Assembly (NCBI RefSeq): GCF_002836475.1
Contig: NZ_PJBJ01000030.1
Coordinates: forward strand, 558,001-622,000
Direction of reading: 5' to 3'
From: Flavobacterium sp. ALD4
GTDB lineage: Bacteria; Bacteroidota; Bacteroidia; Flavobacteriales; Flavobacteriaceae
Length of the DNA stretch: 64,000 nt
The position numbers were made by a program, and so were the translations under genes. Numbering within the stretch: position 1 is the first letter of the stretch; each line of letters starts with the position of its first letter. The notes beneath the pieces were generated by a model, which did no database searches, had not been told where the DNA came from, and saw nothing but the letters and a program-made list of their open reading frames with translations. Of the stretch, positions 53,417 through 63,781 are shown in pieces.

Positions 53417-55915
53417 ATGAAGCATTTTTGTATATTGTTTTTCTTTTTTACTTTATCAATTCAAGCCCAATTTCAGGTAAACGGAATTGTAAAAGAATCA
53501 ACCGCAAACAAGCCGCTTGCTTTTGCTACAATCACTTCTATTGATGGCGCCACTACAATTTCAGATGTAGACGGGAAATTTAGTCTTTCCTCAAAAAACA
53601 GCATCCCCTCCTTTGAGGTTTCCTACGTCGGATATTTTAAAACTACGGTTCCCATAGTAAAAGGACAAAATTATTACACCGTTCTCCTCCTGCCTAAAAG
53701 GGATGACTTAAAGGAAGTTTATATTTCAAATAAAAAACCTGCTTTAGCTATTATAAATAAGGTGATTGAAAATAAAAACAAAAACAATCCCCAAATAAAA
53801 CTAAAAACTTTCGAATTCAAGTCCTATAACAAACTAATTGTTTCTGCTAATCCGGACTCGATAAAAGGAGCTATTGACTCGGTGTTTATTGAAAAATCCA
53901 TTGGTAAGACATTCTCTAAAATCGATTCCTCCGCTTATAAGTTTAAAGAGATCATAAACAAGCAACATTTATTTCAAACAGAGAAAGTCTCGCAATATCA
54001 ATTTGGAAACCAGAAGTTAAAAGAAACTATTTTAGGAACAAAGATGGCCGGTTTTAAACAACCTGTTTATGAGATTTTAGCTTTCAACCTACAATCTTTT
54101 TCAGTCTATGATTCCAGCTATGAACTTTTTGAAACAAAGTACAACAGTCCAATTGCCAATGATGCCCCGACAGATTATAATTATAAATTACTCGACACCA
54201 TCGCTATAAATGGTAGAATGTCTTACATGATTTATTTTAAAAATAAAAAGAAAAGTAAGGCCTCAGGACTGGAAGGCGTACTGTGTATAGACCAAAATAA
54301 TTTTGCCGTTTCAAAGGCTATTATGCGAATAAAAGGGGTTCTTGATATCAGCGGTATTCATGAGTTTGAATATATTCCTCAAGAAGAAATTTGGTTTCCC
54401 ATCCGCAAAACTTTTAAAATCGTAAAAGGGAAAAATGACGATGATATAAAAATTCTTGGGGGAACGGTTCAGTTTGACGGTGACGTTGAAAAAGATTTCC
54501 AGACTAGAAAAAAAACACCCTCGGATATTACTTATCTGTTGTCTAAAACAGATAATTTCGATATCCAATATAACACCCCTATCAAAATAAAGCAAAACTA
54601 TATTTCTGTCGAAATAAAAGAAGATGCCATTAATAAGTCAGAACGTTTTTGGGATTCCTACCGGAAAGACAGTTTGGACATTCGGAGCCAAAAGACCTAT
54701 TTAGCGTTGGATAGTATCGCCATTAAAAGAAGAATTGCAAGCCGAATTCGTTTCGGCAGAAAAATCATCAACGGGTTTTTACCTTTGGGCTTTTTTGATA
54801 TGGACTTAAGGAAAATTATAAGTTACAATAACTACGAAGGGTTTCGATTGGGTTTTGGAGGTATTACGAACGACCAGTTTTTAAAAAATTTCAGAATCGA
54901 AGGCTATACCGCTTACGGAACAAAAGACGGGAATTTCAAATATAATGCAGGGCTATCAACACGTGTGGGTAAACTTTCTGATTCGTGGATCGGCGTATCC
55001 TATACGGACGATGTTAGAGAGATAGCTAGCACCTTATATACTATCGAAAAAAGACCCTTTAAGCTTTACGACCCAAGACCTATAAACATTAGTACCTTTT
55101 ATAACTATGTGAGTTGGAAAGCCTCTTTGAAAACCCAAATCATTCCTAAGACAGAAAGTATTTGGACGCTCAATCGCTCCGAAATTGAGCCCAAATTCAA
55201 TTATGTCTATAATTTAAACAATAAATTATACTCTAATTACATCATGACAACGGCTATGGTTTCCCTGCAATGGAATCCTTTCAGTGATTATATGCAAACT
55301 CCAAACGGCAGAGTTGAAGTGGAAAAAGGGTATCCAAAATTCACTTTTCAGTTTACGCAATCCCTACCAAAAGTATTGGATAATGATTTTGAATTCAGTA
55401 AAATTGATTTTAAAACGGAATTTGAGAAAAACTATTTAAATGGTCAAAAAACAAATTTACTTTTTGAAGCAGGTTATGCCATAGGTGACATTCCATTAAC
55501 CCATTTATACAACACCTCTCCAAATAACATTACGAAAGAAAGCATTATTCAAAGAATCACCTTTGCAGGAAAAAACAGTTTTGAAACGATGTTCTTCAAC
55601 GAATTTTTCTCGACTGAATTCGTCTATTTCCAATTTAAACATGGCTTCAACAGGGTCACTATTCTCAAAAAAGTCAAACCTTCCTTAGTTTTAGTATCCA
55701 GAATGGCGTGGGGGAATTTGCAAAAACCAGAGCAGCATGTGGGATTAGATTACAAAACACTAAATGAAGGTTATTTTGAATCTGGAATAGAACTCAATCA
55801 AATTTTTAAAGGATTGGGTCTTACCGCTTTTTACCGTTATGGGCCAAATCAATTGTCTCAATTTGAAGACAACATTGCAGTGAAACTGAGTTACGTCCTT
55901 AACCTTGGGCTCTAG
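53417..55915 (+). CDS. DUF5686 outer-membrane protein with CarboxypepD_reg domain
   Basis: An 832-aa protein with a signal peptide (MKHFCILFFFFTLSIQAQ), a carboxypeptidase-regulatory-like domain (about residues 20-98, QVNGIVKESTANKPLAFATI, SDVDGKFSLS), then a large beta-rich DUF5686 region that probably forms an outer-membrane barrel, ending SYVLNLGL. Bacteroidota-specific; function unknown but often classed with TonB-receptor-like surface proteins. No plug domain is evident. Its stop codon overlaps the stop of the convergent SMR gene. Confidence 0.87.
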   Translation: MKHFCILFFFFTLSIQAQFQVNGIVKESTANKPLAFATITSIDGATTISDVDGKFSLSSKNSIPSFEVSYVGYFKTTVPIVKGQNYYTVLLLPKRDDLKEVYISNKKPALAIINKVIENKNKNNPQIKLKTFEFKSYNKLIVSANPDSIKGAIDSVFIEKSIGKTFSKIDSSAYKFKEIINKQHLFQTEKVSQYQFGNQKLKETILGTKMAGFKQPVYEILAFNLQSFSVYDSSYELFETKYNSPIANDAPTDYNYKLLDTIAINGRMSYMIYFKNKKKSKASGLEGVLCIDQNNFAVSKAIMRIKGVLDISGIHEFEYIPQEEIWFPIRKTFKIVKGKNDDDIKILGGTVQFDGDVEKDFQTRKKTPSDITYLLSKTDNFDIQYNTPIKIKQNYISVEIKEDAINKSERFWDSYRKDSLDIRSQKTYLALDSIAIKRRIASRIRFGRKIINGFLPLGFFDMDLRKIISYNNYEGFRLGFGGITNDQFLKNFRIEGYTAYGTKDGNFKYNAGLSTRVGKLSDSWIGVSYTDDVREIASTLYTIEKRPFKLYDPRPINISTFYNYVSWKASLKTQIIPKTESIWTLNRSEIEPKFNYVYNLNNKLYSNYIMTTAMVSLQWNPFSDYMQTPNGRVEVEKGYPKFTFQFTQSLPKVLDNDFEFSKIDFKTEFEKNYLNGQKTNLLFEAGYAIGDIPLTHLYNTSPNNITKESIIQRITFAGKNSFETMFFNEFFSTEFVYFQFKHGFNRVTILKKVKPSLVLVSRMAWGNLQKPEQHVGLDYKTLNEGYFESGIELNQIFKGLGLTAFYRYGPNQLSQFEDNIAVKLSYVLNLGL

Positions 55916-56241
55916 TAACTGGAGACAAACTTCAATCCAATAATAGAGGCTATTAAAGTCGTCAAAAAGAAGATTCTCCGAAAAGTAGCAGGCTCCTTAA
56001 ATACAAGAATACCGACCAAAACGGCACCTACCGCTCCTGTACCTGTCCAAACAGCATACGAAGTACCAATAGGCAATTCCTGCGTTGCCTTATAGAGTAA
56101 AAGCATGCTTATACTTAGGCAAACTAAAAAACCCAACATCCAATAAGTAGATACAACACCTTTTGTTTCATTGGCTTTACCTAAACAGGAAGCAAAACCT
56201 ACTTCGAATAACCCACCAATGATTAATAAAATCCAATTCAT
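55912..56241 (-). CDS. Small multidrug resistance-family exporter (SugE/Gdx subtype)
   Basis: A 109-aa four-helix dual-topology transporter. The essential Glu is in GGLFEVGFASCLGKA (Glu13), and YAVWTGTGAVGAVLVG in helix 3 matches SugE/Gdx proteins more closely than QacE types. Gdx members export guanidinium; no guanidine riboswitch or other support is visible here, so the substrate is tentative. The gene is 3 bp downstream of the antiporter gene and probably co-transcribed. Confidence 0.88.
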   Translation of the reverse strand: MNWILLIIGGLFEVGFASCLGKANETKGVVSTYWMLGFLVCLSISMLLLYKATQELPIGTSYAVWTGTGAVGAVLVGILVFKEPATFRRIFFLTTLIASIIGLKFVSSY

Positions 56242-56244
56242 AAA

Positions 56245-58521
56245 TTACGGCTTAATTATTAAAACAGAAGGAACACCAATCAACCAATCGCTATCTGAGT
56301 CAAGTACTGACTTCCAGCTTTCAAGGCTAATAAGCATTAAATCCTGCTTTTCCAGAAAAGGCAAACTTACTACCTTATCTGTAATTATCGATAAATTATC
56401 AGGATGTATTTGTTCTAAAGAAGTCACTGCACTTAGAATAACAAAGTTATTCTTCACATGTCCGTTTACATCCAAAATGGTAATCTTTGAATTGTTATTG
56501 TAAATTAATTTTTGGGCATAATCAATTAAAAAAGAATCATCTGATTTGAAAATCGGAATGAACACATGATCAATATCTTGAAATTCCTTATCGATCAAAA
56601 TCCCCAAAGGCATTTTTGTTTTAGCAACAATTTGTCGAGTTCTTTCGTCAAAAGGAGAGTTTTCAAACAAACCTTCTTTACCAGTAAATTTGTCAATTAA
56701 TCGGTCTGGGTTAATAATTCTAGTCGTAAACCCTATTACCTTACCAAGAATAGTTCCTTCAAAAATAGATTTCCCTAAACCTACAAGCAACAAGTCATAA
56801 TCTCCTTGATTTGCTATATCTGCAATCTCAGATTCGATATCAATTGTTGCTTTAAAAATAGTGTCAATTTCTATATTCAACAACCCTGATTCTTCAAAAA
56901 TAGCTAAGAAACTGTCCTTTTCTTTCTCTTCCATATTTAATGTATGCAGTTCATTACTAAGGGAGAGATGCATCGCTGTAACCATAGAGCTACTTTTTTG
57001 TTTTTTGGTCAGGCTATTCGCTAAACGCAATAGTGATTTTCCTTTCTCGTAGTTTCCAAATGAAAATAGTATTCTGTAATTGTTTTGACTCGATATTTCT
57101 TCGGCATCAGGCACGCTCTTGTCTTTAAATAGATAATTAATTAAGTCTAAAGCGGGTCCTGTCATAAAAGTGGTAACCAGCGCCATTATAACCATCATTG
57201 TAAATACTTCGGGAGTTAAAACCTTAAGCTCTAACCCTATATTTAGAACAATCAACTCCATTAACCCTCTGGTGTTCATTAATGCACCAATAGTTAAGCT
57301 GTCTTTCCAGTTTTGTCCCACAAATTTTGCTGCCAGAGCACTTCCTAGGAACTTACCCACCACAGCAACCATGATAATTGCTCCAGTAACTTTCCATAAA
57401 TACGAATCATTTATAAGTCCAATTTCAGTTTTCAGTCCTGTGAACACAAAGAACAAGGGCAATAAAAGAATTACCGCGACATCTTCTACTTTATCAATAA
57501 ATATCATTCGGAATTTAGTAACGTCAGGCATAATGGATCCCATCATAAAAGCTCCAAAAAGGGCATGAATACCAATTACTTCTGTAGCATATGAGGACAG
57601 AATCAGAAAAAGAAAGAAAATAGCTAAAACCGGTTTTCCTATACTGTCTTTAGAACCATACAAATCACCTATTCTTTTCAAAAACGGCTTAACAATAAAA
57701 ATCATTGCCAGAACATAAATTGCGGCAAGCGAAATAACATATAGCGAACTAATAAAATCTCCCGCTTTTACTATTGCGATTACCACAGCCAAGAGACACC
57801 AGGCCGTAATATCATCAGCTGCCGCACAAGTAATTACTATAGCGCCAAGCTTCGTTTTATGAATTTCCCTTTCCTGAACGATCCTTGCCAAAACCGGAAA
57901 GGCGGTTATACTCATGGCAATTCCCATAAACAAACTGAAAGAAAGAAACTGAACGCCTTCAGGTGCAAACCTGTTAAATACAAAATAAGACAAACCAATA
58001 CCCAACGCAAAAGGAATGACTATACTGGCATGACTTATTACAACTGCTTCACTGGCTTTGTTTTTAAGCACTTTAATATCAAGCTCCATACCGATAACAA
58101 ACATGAAAAGAATGAGCCCTATCTGGCTAAGAAACTTTAAATTTCCCAAGGATTCAACAGGAAACAAAGCCGCAGAAAAACCAGGGAAATACATACCCAA
58201 TAACGAGGGACCCAAAACAATTCCCGCTATAATTTCACCTATAACTGTTGGCTGTCCAATCTTCTTGAAAACCCAACCAAAAAGGCGGGCCACAAGGATA
58301 ATCATAACAATTTGTGCCAAAAGTATTGCCAAAGGGTCATCAAAATTATGTTTCATGGAAGATATAAAGTCATTCCACGAACCATTTCCCGTTTCTGAAA
58401 CCATCAAATTCTTTCTTCCTTCAAGCAGTTTTCCCTTTGTAATTATCCAATAGATTAATACCGTGAAACCACCCGTTACAGTGAAATAAAACAAGGTGTT
58501 TTTATATTTTTTTAAATCCAT
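56245..58521 (-). CDS. CPA2-family cation:proton antiporter with C-terminal USP-like region
   Basis: A 758-aa membrane protein. An N-terminal helix, then a Na+/H+ or K+/H+ exchanger domain of about 12 helices (residues 60-455; GQPTVIGEIIAGIVLGPSLL, the ion-binding AAADDITAW, MGSIMPDVTKFR, MNTRGLMELIVLNIGLEL). The C-terminal 280 residues are cytoplasmic, with two universal-stress-protein-like folds (YDLLLVGLGKSIFEG). It likely balances pH or cation levels. It is followed by the SMR gene and divergent from the RND transporter gene. Confidence 0.9.
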   Translation of the reverse strand: MDLKKYKNTLFYFTVTGGFTVLIYWIITKGKLLEGRKNLMVSETGNGSWNDFISSMKHNFDDPLAILLAQIVMIILVARLFGWVFKKIGQPTVIGEIIAGIVLGPSLLGMYFPGFSAALFPVESLGNLKFLSQIGLILFMFVIGMELDIKVLKNKASEAVVISHASIVIPFALGIGLSYFVFNRFAPEGVQFLSFSLFMGIAMSITAFPVLARIVQEREIHKTKLGAIVITCAAADDITAWCLLAVVIAIVKAGDFISSLYVISLAAIYVLAMIFIVKPFLKRIGDLYGSKDSIGKPVLAIFFLFLILSSYATEVIGIHALFGAFMMGSIMPDVTKFRMIFIDKVEDVAVILLLPLFFVFTGLKTEIGLINDSYLWKVTGAIIMVAVVGKFLGSALAAKFVGQNWKDSLTIGALMNTRGLMELIVLNIGLELKVLTPEVFTMMVIMALVTTFMTGPALDLINYLFKDKSVPDAEEISSQNNYRILFSFGNYEKGKSLLRLANSLTKKQKSSSMVTAMHLSLSNELHTLNMEEKEKDSFLAIFEESGLLNIEIDTIFKATIDIESEIADIANQGDYDLLLVGLGKSIFEGTILGKVIGFTTRIINPDRLIDKFTGKEGLFENSPFDERTRQIVAKTKMPLGILIDKEFQDIDHVFIPIFKSDDSFLIDYAQKLIYNNNSKITILDVNGHVKNNFVILSAVTSLEQIHPDNLSIITDKVVSLPFLEKQDLMLISLESWKSVLDSDSDWLIGVPSVLIIKP

Positions 58522-58696
58522 CGTACCGTGGTATATTAATTTTATAAATCACACAAAGATGTAAAATTCTATAATACGTTTTACAAGGCTAAAATTAATT
58601 TTTAAGTGAAATTAAAAAACTACAAAATAGCTGAAAAACAACTCTAAAACAGATAAAAAGATTTGCAAAAATCGTGTCTTTTGTGTTGGTATTCAC

Positions 58697-58704
58697 TACA
58701 TTTG
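58697..58704 (+). promoter_or_regulatory. -7 promoter element of the RND transporter gene
   Basis: TACATTTG, an exact TAnnTTTG match. It lies inside the open frame that starts at 58674, which moves the true start to the ATG at 58725. Confidence 0.7.
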
Positions 58705-58724
58705 CAGCCATTTTTAGCACACTT

Positions 58725-61136
58725 ATGAAAAAGAAATTAAAAGTAGGGTTTTGGGAATTTATTGCCCGTATCGTACTTAAAAACAGAGTCGTTATCCTTG
58801 GTATTATCGTTCTGATAACGATTTTTTTGGCACTACAATGGAAAAACATACAGTTTTCTTTTACGGAAGCTAATCTACTGCCGGACAACCACATCGTCAA
58901 TAAAGAATACAACGCCTTTTTAGACAAATTTGGAGAAGAAGGAAATTTAATTGTTGTAGGTGTGAAAAACGATGCTTTTTTTACGCCGAAAGCATTTGCT
59001 GCCTGGAATAAATTGATGAGCGAAATAAAGGCTCAAAAAGAAGTAGATCTAATCGTTTCAATAAGTGATTTGAAAAAATTGCAAAAAAACGATTCCCTCA
59101 AAACTTTTGAATTAGTACCGTTTGTTGACCAAAGCAAAACGGTCAGCAAAGCCTACCTTGACACTATCAAAAAAGATCTGTTTTTAAATATGCCTTTTTA
59201 TGAAGGCTTACTTTTCAACAAAAAAAACGGAACCATCCGGTCAGCCATTTATTTAGATAAAGAAATTGTAAACACGGCGCAACGTAAAGACTATATCGTA
59301 AATGACTTTATCCCGAAAATTGAAGCTTTTGAAAAAGAGACTGGCATTGATTTACGTGTTTCAGGGATGCCTTACATCAGGACGCTCAATGCCATGAGCA
59401 TCATGAATGAAATTAGTTTATTCATTGGAGTTTCACTATTGCTGACTTCGTTGATATTCTTTTTCTTTTTCCGTTCCTTTAGAGCTACATTAATAGCCAT
59501 TTTGATTGTAATTATAGGAGTGATGTGGACCTTTGGGCTTCTTGGGTTATTCAATTATCAAATCACCGTACTTACCGCTATAGTCCCTACACTGGTTATT
59601 GTGATCGGAATTCCCAATTGTATTTTTCTGACCAATAAATACCAACAGGAATATATTGCTCATGGAAATAAAGCACGTGCATTGCAGCGCGTAATTACAA
59701 AGGTAGGAACCGCTACCTTGATGACGAACTTAACCACAGCTGCCGGTTTTGCGACTTTTATCATTACCAATAGTGAGTTATTGAAAGAGTTTGGTATCAT
59801 ATCTTCATTAAGTATTGTTGCTCTATTCTTTTTATGCCTTATCATCATCCCTATTTATTACAGTTATCAACCGGTTCCACAAGAAAAACACCTGAGACAT
59901 TTGAGCCGCAATTACACGAAAGTGTTTATGGCTTGGATCGAAAAAATGGTAAAATACAATAGACGACATGTCTATCTTGTAGCTGTATTTTTATTTCTAA
60001 TCAGTACCATTGGTGCTTTAAAAATTAAAACGTCAGGAAGTTTAATTGAAGACATGCCGCAAAACACTGGCTTTTACCAAGATATTCTTTTTTTCGAAAA
60101 AGAATTTGATGGAATTATGCCATTGGAAATTACAATTGATACTAAAAGAAAAAAAGGGGTTATGAAGCTCTCTACCTTGAGAAAGATGGATGAACTTCAA
60201 AAAACGATTGAAGAAGTACCTGAACTTTCAAAACCAATCTCCATTCTTAATTTAGTTAAATATTCTAAGCAGGCGTACTACAACGGTAATCCTGAATATT
60301 ATTCCCTGCCTACGTCCCAGGAGCAAAGTTTCATTTTAGGCTACGCTAAAAACGCAACTAAAAGCACCCAAAACAATATCATGAAAAGTTATGTGGACAG
60401 CACCGGTCAGGTCGCTCGCATCACGACTTTCATGAGGGATATCGGAACCGGCAACATGGCGACAATTGAAAATACGCTTTGGACCAAAATCAATAAAATA
60501 TTCCCGTCTGATCGCTACAAGGTGGTAATGACCGGAAAAGCATTGGTTTTTGAAAAAGGAACGAAATACTTACTCGACAATTTACTGATGTCCCTGTTAT
60601 TTGCGGTCTTTCTGATTTCTTTGTTGATGGTTTTCATGTTCCGCTCCTTCAAAATGGTGGTCGTATCCTTAATTCCTAACTTGTTGCCGCTAATGATTAC
60701 CGCCGGATTAATGGGTTATTTTGGAATTCCGCTAAAACCGTCTACAATATTGGTATTTAGTATTGCTTTCGGGCTTTCAGTCGATGATACTATACATTTC
60801 TTGGCACAATACCGCCAAGAATTAACTCGAAATAACTGGAAAATCAAACGTTCCGTTTTTGCCACTATAAGAGAATCCGGCCTCAGCATGTTCTATACCT
60901 CGGTAGTTTTATTTTCAGGCTTTTCCGTATTTATGCTTTCCGAATTTGGAGGAACCGTTGCCCTTGGTGGATTAATCGCCATTACATTGGCATTTGGAAT
61001 GCTCTCCAACTTGATGTTATTGCCTTGTTTGGTATTAACCCTAAACAAGTCGTTAGCCAACAAACAGGAATTTATCGAACCCAAAATTGATATTTTGAAC
61101 AAGCCTGACAAAGAGACTGAAAATTCAGATAAATAA
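58725..61136 (+). CDS. RND/MMPL-family transporter
   Basis: An 803-aa protein with 12 predicted helices in two repeats. Each repeat has one helix, a large periplasmic domain (roughly residues 40-220 and 420-600), then five helices. The second-half motif FGLSVDDTIHFLAQYR carries the Asp pair that relays protons in RND proteins; the first-half counterpart is VIGIPNCIFLTNKYQQEY. Resembles hopanoid or lipid exporters of the MMPL group; cargo unknown. The start is 58725 because the upstream frame overlaps the promoter. A strong terminator follows. Confidence 0.9.
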   Translation: MKKKLKVGFWEFIARIVLKNRVVILGIIVLITIFLALQWKNIQFSFTEANLLPDNHIVNKEYNAFLDKFGEEGNLIVVGVKNDAFFTPKAFAAWNKLMSEIKAQKEVDLIVSISDLKKLQKNDSLKTFELVPFVDQSKTVSKAYLDTIKKDLFLNMPFYEGLLFNKKNGTIRSAIYLDKEIVNTAQRKDYIVNDFIPKIEAFEKETGIDLRVSGMPYIRTLNAMSIMNEISLFIGVSLLLTSLIFFFFFRSFRATLIAILIVIIGVMWTFGLLGLFNYQITVLTAIVPTLVIVIGIPNCIFLTNKYQQEYIAHGNKARALQRVITKVGTATLMTNLTTAAGFATFIITNSELLKEFGIISSLSIVALFFLCLIIIPIYYSYQPVPQEKHLRHLSRNYTKVFMAWIEKMVKYNRRHVYLVAVFLFLISTIGALKIKTSGSLIEDMPQNTGFYQDILFFEKEFDGIMPLEITIDTKRKKGVMKLSTLRKMDELQKTIEEVPELSKPISILNLVKYSKQAYYNGNPEYYSLPTSQEQSFILGYAKNATKSTQNNIMKSYVDSTGQVARITTFMRDIGTGNMATIENTLWTKINKIFPSDRYKVVMTGKALVFEKGTKYLLDNLLMSLLFAVFLISLLMVFMFRSFKMVVVSLIPNLLPLMITAGLMGYFGIPLKPSTILVFSIAFGLSVDDTIHFLAQYRQELTRNNWKIKRSVFATIRESGLSMFYTSVVLFSGFSVFMLSEFGGTVALGGLIAITLAFGMLSNLMLLPCLVLTLNKSLANKQEFIEPKIDILNKPDKETENSDK

Positions 61137-61173
61137 CTGGTACGCTTTTTTAAAAGCATACCTTATAAAACTC

Positions 61174-61208
61174 AAAAAGCTTCCCTCTTTTCAGACGGGA
61201 AGCTTTTT
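61174..61208 (+). terminator. Terminator after the RND transporter gene
   Basis: A perfect 12-bp stem (AAAAAGCTTCCC with GGGAAGCTTTTT) with an 11-nt loop and a T-tract. Confidence 0.9.
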
Positions 61209-61494
61209 TTATACCGGAATTCCTGTTTATTATGCGTTCCTTTTTAAAATGGGTATATTTGAAAATAATGCTAATTCAAGTGGAGAAGATCTATCACAAT
61301 AAGGAGATTGGACTACGTTCGACCAGAAAGTCGATACATCCAATCACGTGAACCACCAGTTTGAAAAACAGATCGGACAAATTGCAATACTTCCAACGAG
61401 GTGATGATAATCTAGAAGTGGAGTCCAGTGACCACAAATAAAACGGGGCGAATTCGAAAAGCCTAATGAGTAGAAAAACAAAAAAACAAAAGAA
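61209..61494. other. Region without a recognised gene before the MscS gene
   Basis: This 286-bp stretch follows the RND terminator (the full gene gap is 61137-61494). An ATG at 61249 opens MGIFENNANSSGEDLSQ and then meets a stop. Reading past it gives DWTTFDQKVDTSNHVNHQFE, then PTR, three stop codons, then SRSG. That spacing faintly recalls the TRCxxSR motif of YtxJ bacilliredoxins, so it could be a remnant, but the match is weak. No promoter or RNA element is clear. Confidence 0.25.
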
Positions 61495-62325
61495 ATGGAA
61501 CTACAGGCGACAGTTGTAAACAACTACCTTGAAAAGATAACGGATTTCGGTTTTGAATACGCACCTAAATTAATCGGCGGTATATTAGTACTATTTATTG
61601 GTTTATGGGTTACCAATTTAATTACTAAAGGGGTTGGAAAATCATTAGAAAAATCAAAAATCGATCAGTCCCTCGTGCCATTTGTAAGAAGCATCACAAA
61701 CATAATATTGAAAATTTTAGTAGCTATTACCGTGATGGGAATGATAGGTATCGAAATGACATCATTTGTAGCTATCATTGGTGCCGCTGGTTTAGCCGTT
61801 GGACTGGCACTATCCGGAACGCTTCAGAATTTTGCAGGTGGAGTAGTTATTTTAATATTAAAACCCTTTAAAATAGGAGATTTTATTGAAGCGCAAGGCT
61901 ATACGGGAACCGTAAAGGAAATTAGCATTTTTTCTACCCTGTTGAACACACCAGATAAGAAATTAGTAATAATCCCTAATGGCCCGCTCTCTACGGGTGC
62001 ACTTACCAATTTTTCCGCTGAAACTCTAAGAAGAGTTGATTGGACAATTGGAATAGCGTATGGAGATGATGTTGAGAATTTAAAAAAAGCAATTAATGAT
62101 TTTATTGCTGAGGACGGTCGTATTTTAAAGGATCCCTCACCCTTTATTGGTCTTTCTGAACTTGCTGATAGTTCTGTTAATTTTGCTGTAAAGGTATGGG
62201 TTGACGGTGAAGATTACTGGGGCGTATTTTATGATATGAATGAGAAAGTGTATACCCGTTTTGGAGATTACAAACTCAATATCCCTTTCCCGCAAATGGA
62301 TGTTCATGTTCAAAATAATAAATAG
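61495..62325 (+). CDS. Small-conductance mechanosensitive channel, MscS family
   Basis: A 276-aa MscS-type channel: three helices (about residues 28-45, 65-90 and 95-120), of which the third holds the Gly/Ala-rich pore GAAGLAVGLALSGTLQNFAGG, followed by a beta domain (PFKIGDFIEAQGYTGTVKEI) and a C-terminal vestibule (RVDWTIGIAYGDDVE, FPQMDVHVQ). Releases solutes under osmotic downshock. Single gene. Confidence 0.95.
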   Translation: MELQATVVNNYLEKITDFGFEYAPKLIGGILVLFIGLWVTNLITKGVGKSLEKSKIDQSLVPFVRSITNIILKILVAITVMGMIGIEMTSFVAIIGAAGLAVGLALSGTLQNFAGGVVILILKPFKIGDFIEAQGYTGTVKEISIFSTLLNTPDKKLVIIPNGPLSTGALTNFSAETLRRVDWTIGIAYGDDVENLKKAINDFIAEDGRILKDPSPFIGLSELADSSVNFAVKVWVDGEDYWGVFYDMNEKVYTRFGDYKLNIPFPQMDVHVQNNK

Positions 62326-62376
62326 GAAAAAACAATAGCGCAATTTTAAATCTGTGGTATCTTTTTACATTTTTAT

Positions 62377-62414
62377 AAAATAGCTTCCCGTTTGTAAAAA
62401 ATGGAAGCTATTTT
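62377..62414 (+). terminator. Terminator after the MscS gene
   Basis: AAAATAGCTTCC pairs with GGAAGCTATTTT over a 14-nt loop, followed by a run of T. Confidence 0.85.
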
Positions 62415-62474
62415 TTTTTAAAATAAAAAAACAAGTGCCTAGCTTCTGTTATCTCAAAACTCCAGTACTTGAAA

Positions 62475-63251
62475 CTAATTTTTTTCGCTAACTTTATACA
62501 AAGCTACTTCCAGACTTTTATAATCTGACAAAACTTTAGCTATAGATCCGTCTTTATTAATGATAAAATGCGTGGGAAATGCGTTGAGCTGCAAGGTCAA
62601 ATTCATATAGGTTTTCATATTAGGAACAACGGAATAGGAAAGCGGTTTTTTAGCTAAAAACGGCTTTAATTGTTCTGGAGTATCTTCGGCTAAACTTATA
62701 AAAACGATGTCTTTTCTATTTTTGTAATTGCTAACTAGATTATTAACTTTAGAGAATTCCTCAATGCACGCCGCACAATGAATGTACCAGCATTTTACTA
62801 CCACAATTTTCCCCTTCATACTTTCATTTGTGATCAAATTACCGTTTAAATCTTTTGATGAAAATTCAGGAAATGGTGTGCCTTCTTTTTTAAGATTTTG
62901 AATCTCATTGAAAGCCGTTTCGGCAATTACAGCTTTAATACTTGTATCTGAAGTCGACTCAATCTTAAAAAGTTTATAATAAAAAAGCGCTTCGTCTGAT
63001 TCTAAGCGAATCGGAATATAATTTCCTTCACTTAACATTTTCAGAAAAGCCTCTTTAGTAATTTCTTTCGAATTAGAATCTAATGCTACAAAATCTCTGG
63101 AAAGCATAATCTCATTATATTGATATGTCCACCAATCGATAAACTTTTTTTGAATTTCAACTGGATTTACTTCTGGGTTTCCTAATTTGTTTTGACATGA
63201 ACATACTATAAATAACACTAAAAAAGGGAGGACCGAAAATATTTTTTTCAT
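62475..63251 (-). CDS. TlpA/ResA-like thioredoxin-family lipoprotein
   Basis: A 258-aa periplasmic lipoprotein (MKKIFSVLPFLVLFIVCSC, lipobox ending in Cys) with a helical N-terminal region and a C-terminal thioredoxin domain (from about residue 118, PFPEFSSKDLNGN). The redox motif is CAAC in WYIHCAACIEEFSK, and the cis-Pro loop is NAFPTHFIINKDG. It probably reduces or isomerises envelope disulfides, or serves cytochrome maturation. The ATG at 63251 is preferred over the GTG one codon upstream. Confidence 0.9.
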   Translation of the reverse strand: MKKIFSVLPFLVLFIVCSCQNKLGNPEVNPVEIQKKFIDWWTYQYNEIMLSRDFVALDSNSKEITKEAFLKMLSEGNYIPIRLESDEALFYYKLFKIESTSDTSIKAVIAETAFNEIQNLKKEGTPFPEFSSKDLNGNLITNESMKGKIVVVKCWYIHCAACIEEFSKVNNLVSNYKNRKDIVFISLAEDTPEQLKPFLAKKPLSYSVVPNMKTYMNLTLQLNAFPTHFIINKDGSIAKVLSDYKSLEVALYKVSEKN

Positions 63252-63406
63252 CACAAATAAATAAGCTCCTAAATTAAGGGTTTTTTGTTACAAACAAAAA
63301 AATTAGCATTATTATGATTAAATTGTCTGGTAAAATTACTAATTTTAGTAAGGAAGAAACCTCACATCCATGAGTAACCTGTTTTACTTCAATAAATTAC
63401 GTAAAT

Positions 63407-63781
63407 ATGAATACTAAGAACTTAAAAAAGAATTTTCATTTTTTACTTTTGGGAATTGCATTTACGGTATTTTTATTTGGAGTTATACTACCACTATTCT
63501 ATGATTATTTTATTATCAATAAATTTTTTGAATTATATATTTTAATTATCTACGTATTTTTTTTCGTGGCATCTAGTCTACCAATTGGAATAGTCTTTAT
63601 TGTAAAAAAGGATTACTTAGCGCTCAAACATATTTCAATAATTTATTTACTTGTAGTTATAGTTTCCTATCTCGGTTTAACCATTTCCTTAATAATCTCA
63701 CCTATACTTGTAGGATACGGAGTCTACTATAATTTTAGTAGCTTTATAAAAAGAAGTAAATCTACAAGCACTTCGATTTGA
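63407..63781 (+). CDS. Uncharacterised small membrane protein
   Basis: A 124-aa protein with four strongly hydrophobic segments (about residues 13-30, 40-64, 74-94 and 96-112) and a basic C-terminal end (KRSKSTSTS). No family is recognised. No operon partner; it ends in TGA. It may be a genuine small inner-membrane protein, since the codon pattern is open over its whole length, but there is no further support. Confidence 0.55.
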   Translation: MNTKNLKKNFHFLLLGIAFTVFLFGVILPLFYDYFIINKFFELYILIIYVFFFVASSLPIGIVFIVKKDYLALKHISIIYLLVVIVSYLGLTISLIISPILVGYGVYYNFSSFIKRSKSTSTSI

